DNA from: Myxococcales bacterium
Lineage (GTDB): Bacteria; Myxococcota; Polyangia; Fen-1088
Assembly (NCBI GenBank): GCA_003153875.1
Contig: PMBY01000139.1
Span: 737-16,017 of the forward strand
Length of the DNA stretch: 15,281 bases
Direction: 5' to 3'
Of this stretch, positions 15,212 to 15,281 are shown one piece after another; the first letter of the stretch is position 1; each line of letters begins with the position of its first letter. A program made the position numbers and the translations under genes. The notes under the pieces were generated by a model, which was not told the DNA's origin, ran no database searches, and was given only the letters and a program-made list of their open reading frames with translations.

Positions 15212-15226
15212 GGCGCATTGTAGGCA

Positions 15227-15257
15227 CAAAAAAAGCCCTGGAATTACCAGGGCTTTT
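15227..15257 (-). terminator. Intrinsic terminator downstream of the tRNA gene
   Basis: Read on the - strand, AAAAGCCCTGG (15257-15247), a 5-nt loop and CCAGGGCTTTT (15241-15231) form an 11-bp perfect stem that runs into a T-tract. It begins 2 nt after the tRNA discriminator base, so it should end the tRNA transcript. On the + strand the 3' arm ends in only four T, so it may also work weakly in that direction. Confidence 0.9.
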
Positions 15258-15258
15258 G

Positions 15259-15281
15259 AGCGGGCGAAGGGACTTGAACCC
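15259..15281 (-). tRNA. tRNA, 3' part, most like tRNA-Gly(CCC)
   Basis: On the - strand the sequence shows part of the T-stem (GGG), the T-loop TTCAAGT, the T-stem 3' side CCCTT, the acceptor strand CGCCCGC and a T discriminator. The acceptor strand and the T at the discriminator match tRNA-Gly(CCC) of other bacteria. The anticodon is outside the window, so the identity is an inference. CCA is not encoded (CAA follows), so it must be added enzymatically. The 3' end faces the integration module and is a likely attachment site. Confidence 0.85.

Noticed and set aside
14972..15223. V-K-T repeat frame on the + strand and V-L-T frame on the - strand
   Set aside because: Produced by the 9-bp array. 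The + frame is mostly the antisense of the methyltransferase gene and the - frame is a low-complexity translation.

Overview
The window is GC-rich bacterial DNA carrying an accessory, defence-type region that ends at a tRNA gene. The host cannot be named. A PhaR-type regulator, an anti-anti-sigma STAS protein and a tRNA without an encoded CCA end fit a Pseudomonadota, Myxococcota or other deltaproteobacterial-like genome; this is inference, not identification.

Region 1 (1-6508) is one tightly packed + strand operon: the 3' part of hsdM, hsdS, a stand-alone Mrr-like PD-(D/E)xK nuclease, hsdR, and a YgjP-type zinc metallopeptidase. Every junction is a start/stop overlap (ATGGATGA, GTGA, GTGA, ATGA), so the five products are probably translationally coupled. 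HsdM and HsdS would form the modification enzyme, and HsdR adds the DNA translocase and nuclease. The Mrr-like protein and the peptidase are extra cistrons of unproved role.

Region 2 (6635-8713) is a large P-loop ATPase, Sll1717-like at its N-terminus, with a C-terminal PD-(D/E)xK-type nuclease signature. It is a candidate single-gene defence system.

Region 3 (8808-10180) holds three short genes with no obvious link to defence: a STAS-domain protein, an SRPBCC-fold protein on the - strand, and a short PhaR-type DNA-binding protein.

Region 4 (10181-10703) has no convincing gene. It carries a perfect 9-bp tandem array and, at its end, a perfect 9+9 bp inverted repeat.

Region 5 (about 10704-15281) looks like the integration module of a genomic island. 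It contains a possible ORF with two internally repeated modules, a protein with two excisionase-type HTH domains, a tyrosine recombinase with a four-cysteine insertion, a small unknown protein, and a convergent orphan beta-class DNA methyltransferase. Beyond these lie a second 9-bp repeat array, short direct repeats, a terminator, and the 3' end of a tRNA, most like tRNA-Gly(CCC), read on the - strand. The recombinase points towards the tRNA 3' end, the usual geometry for an element integrated there. The other end of the element is not identified.
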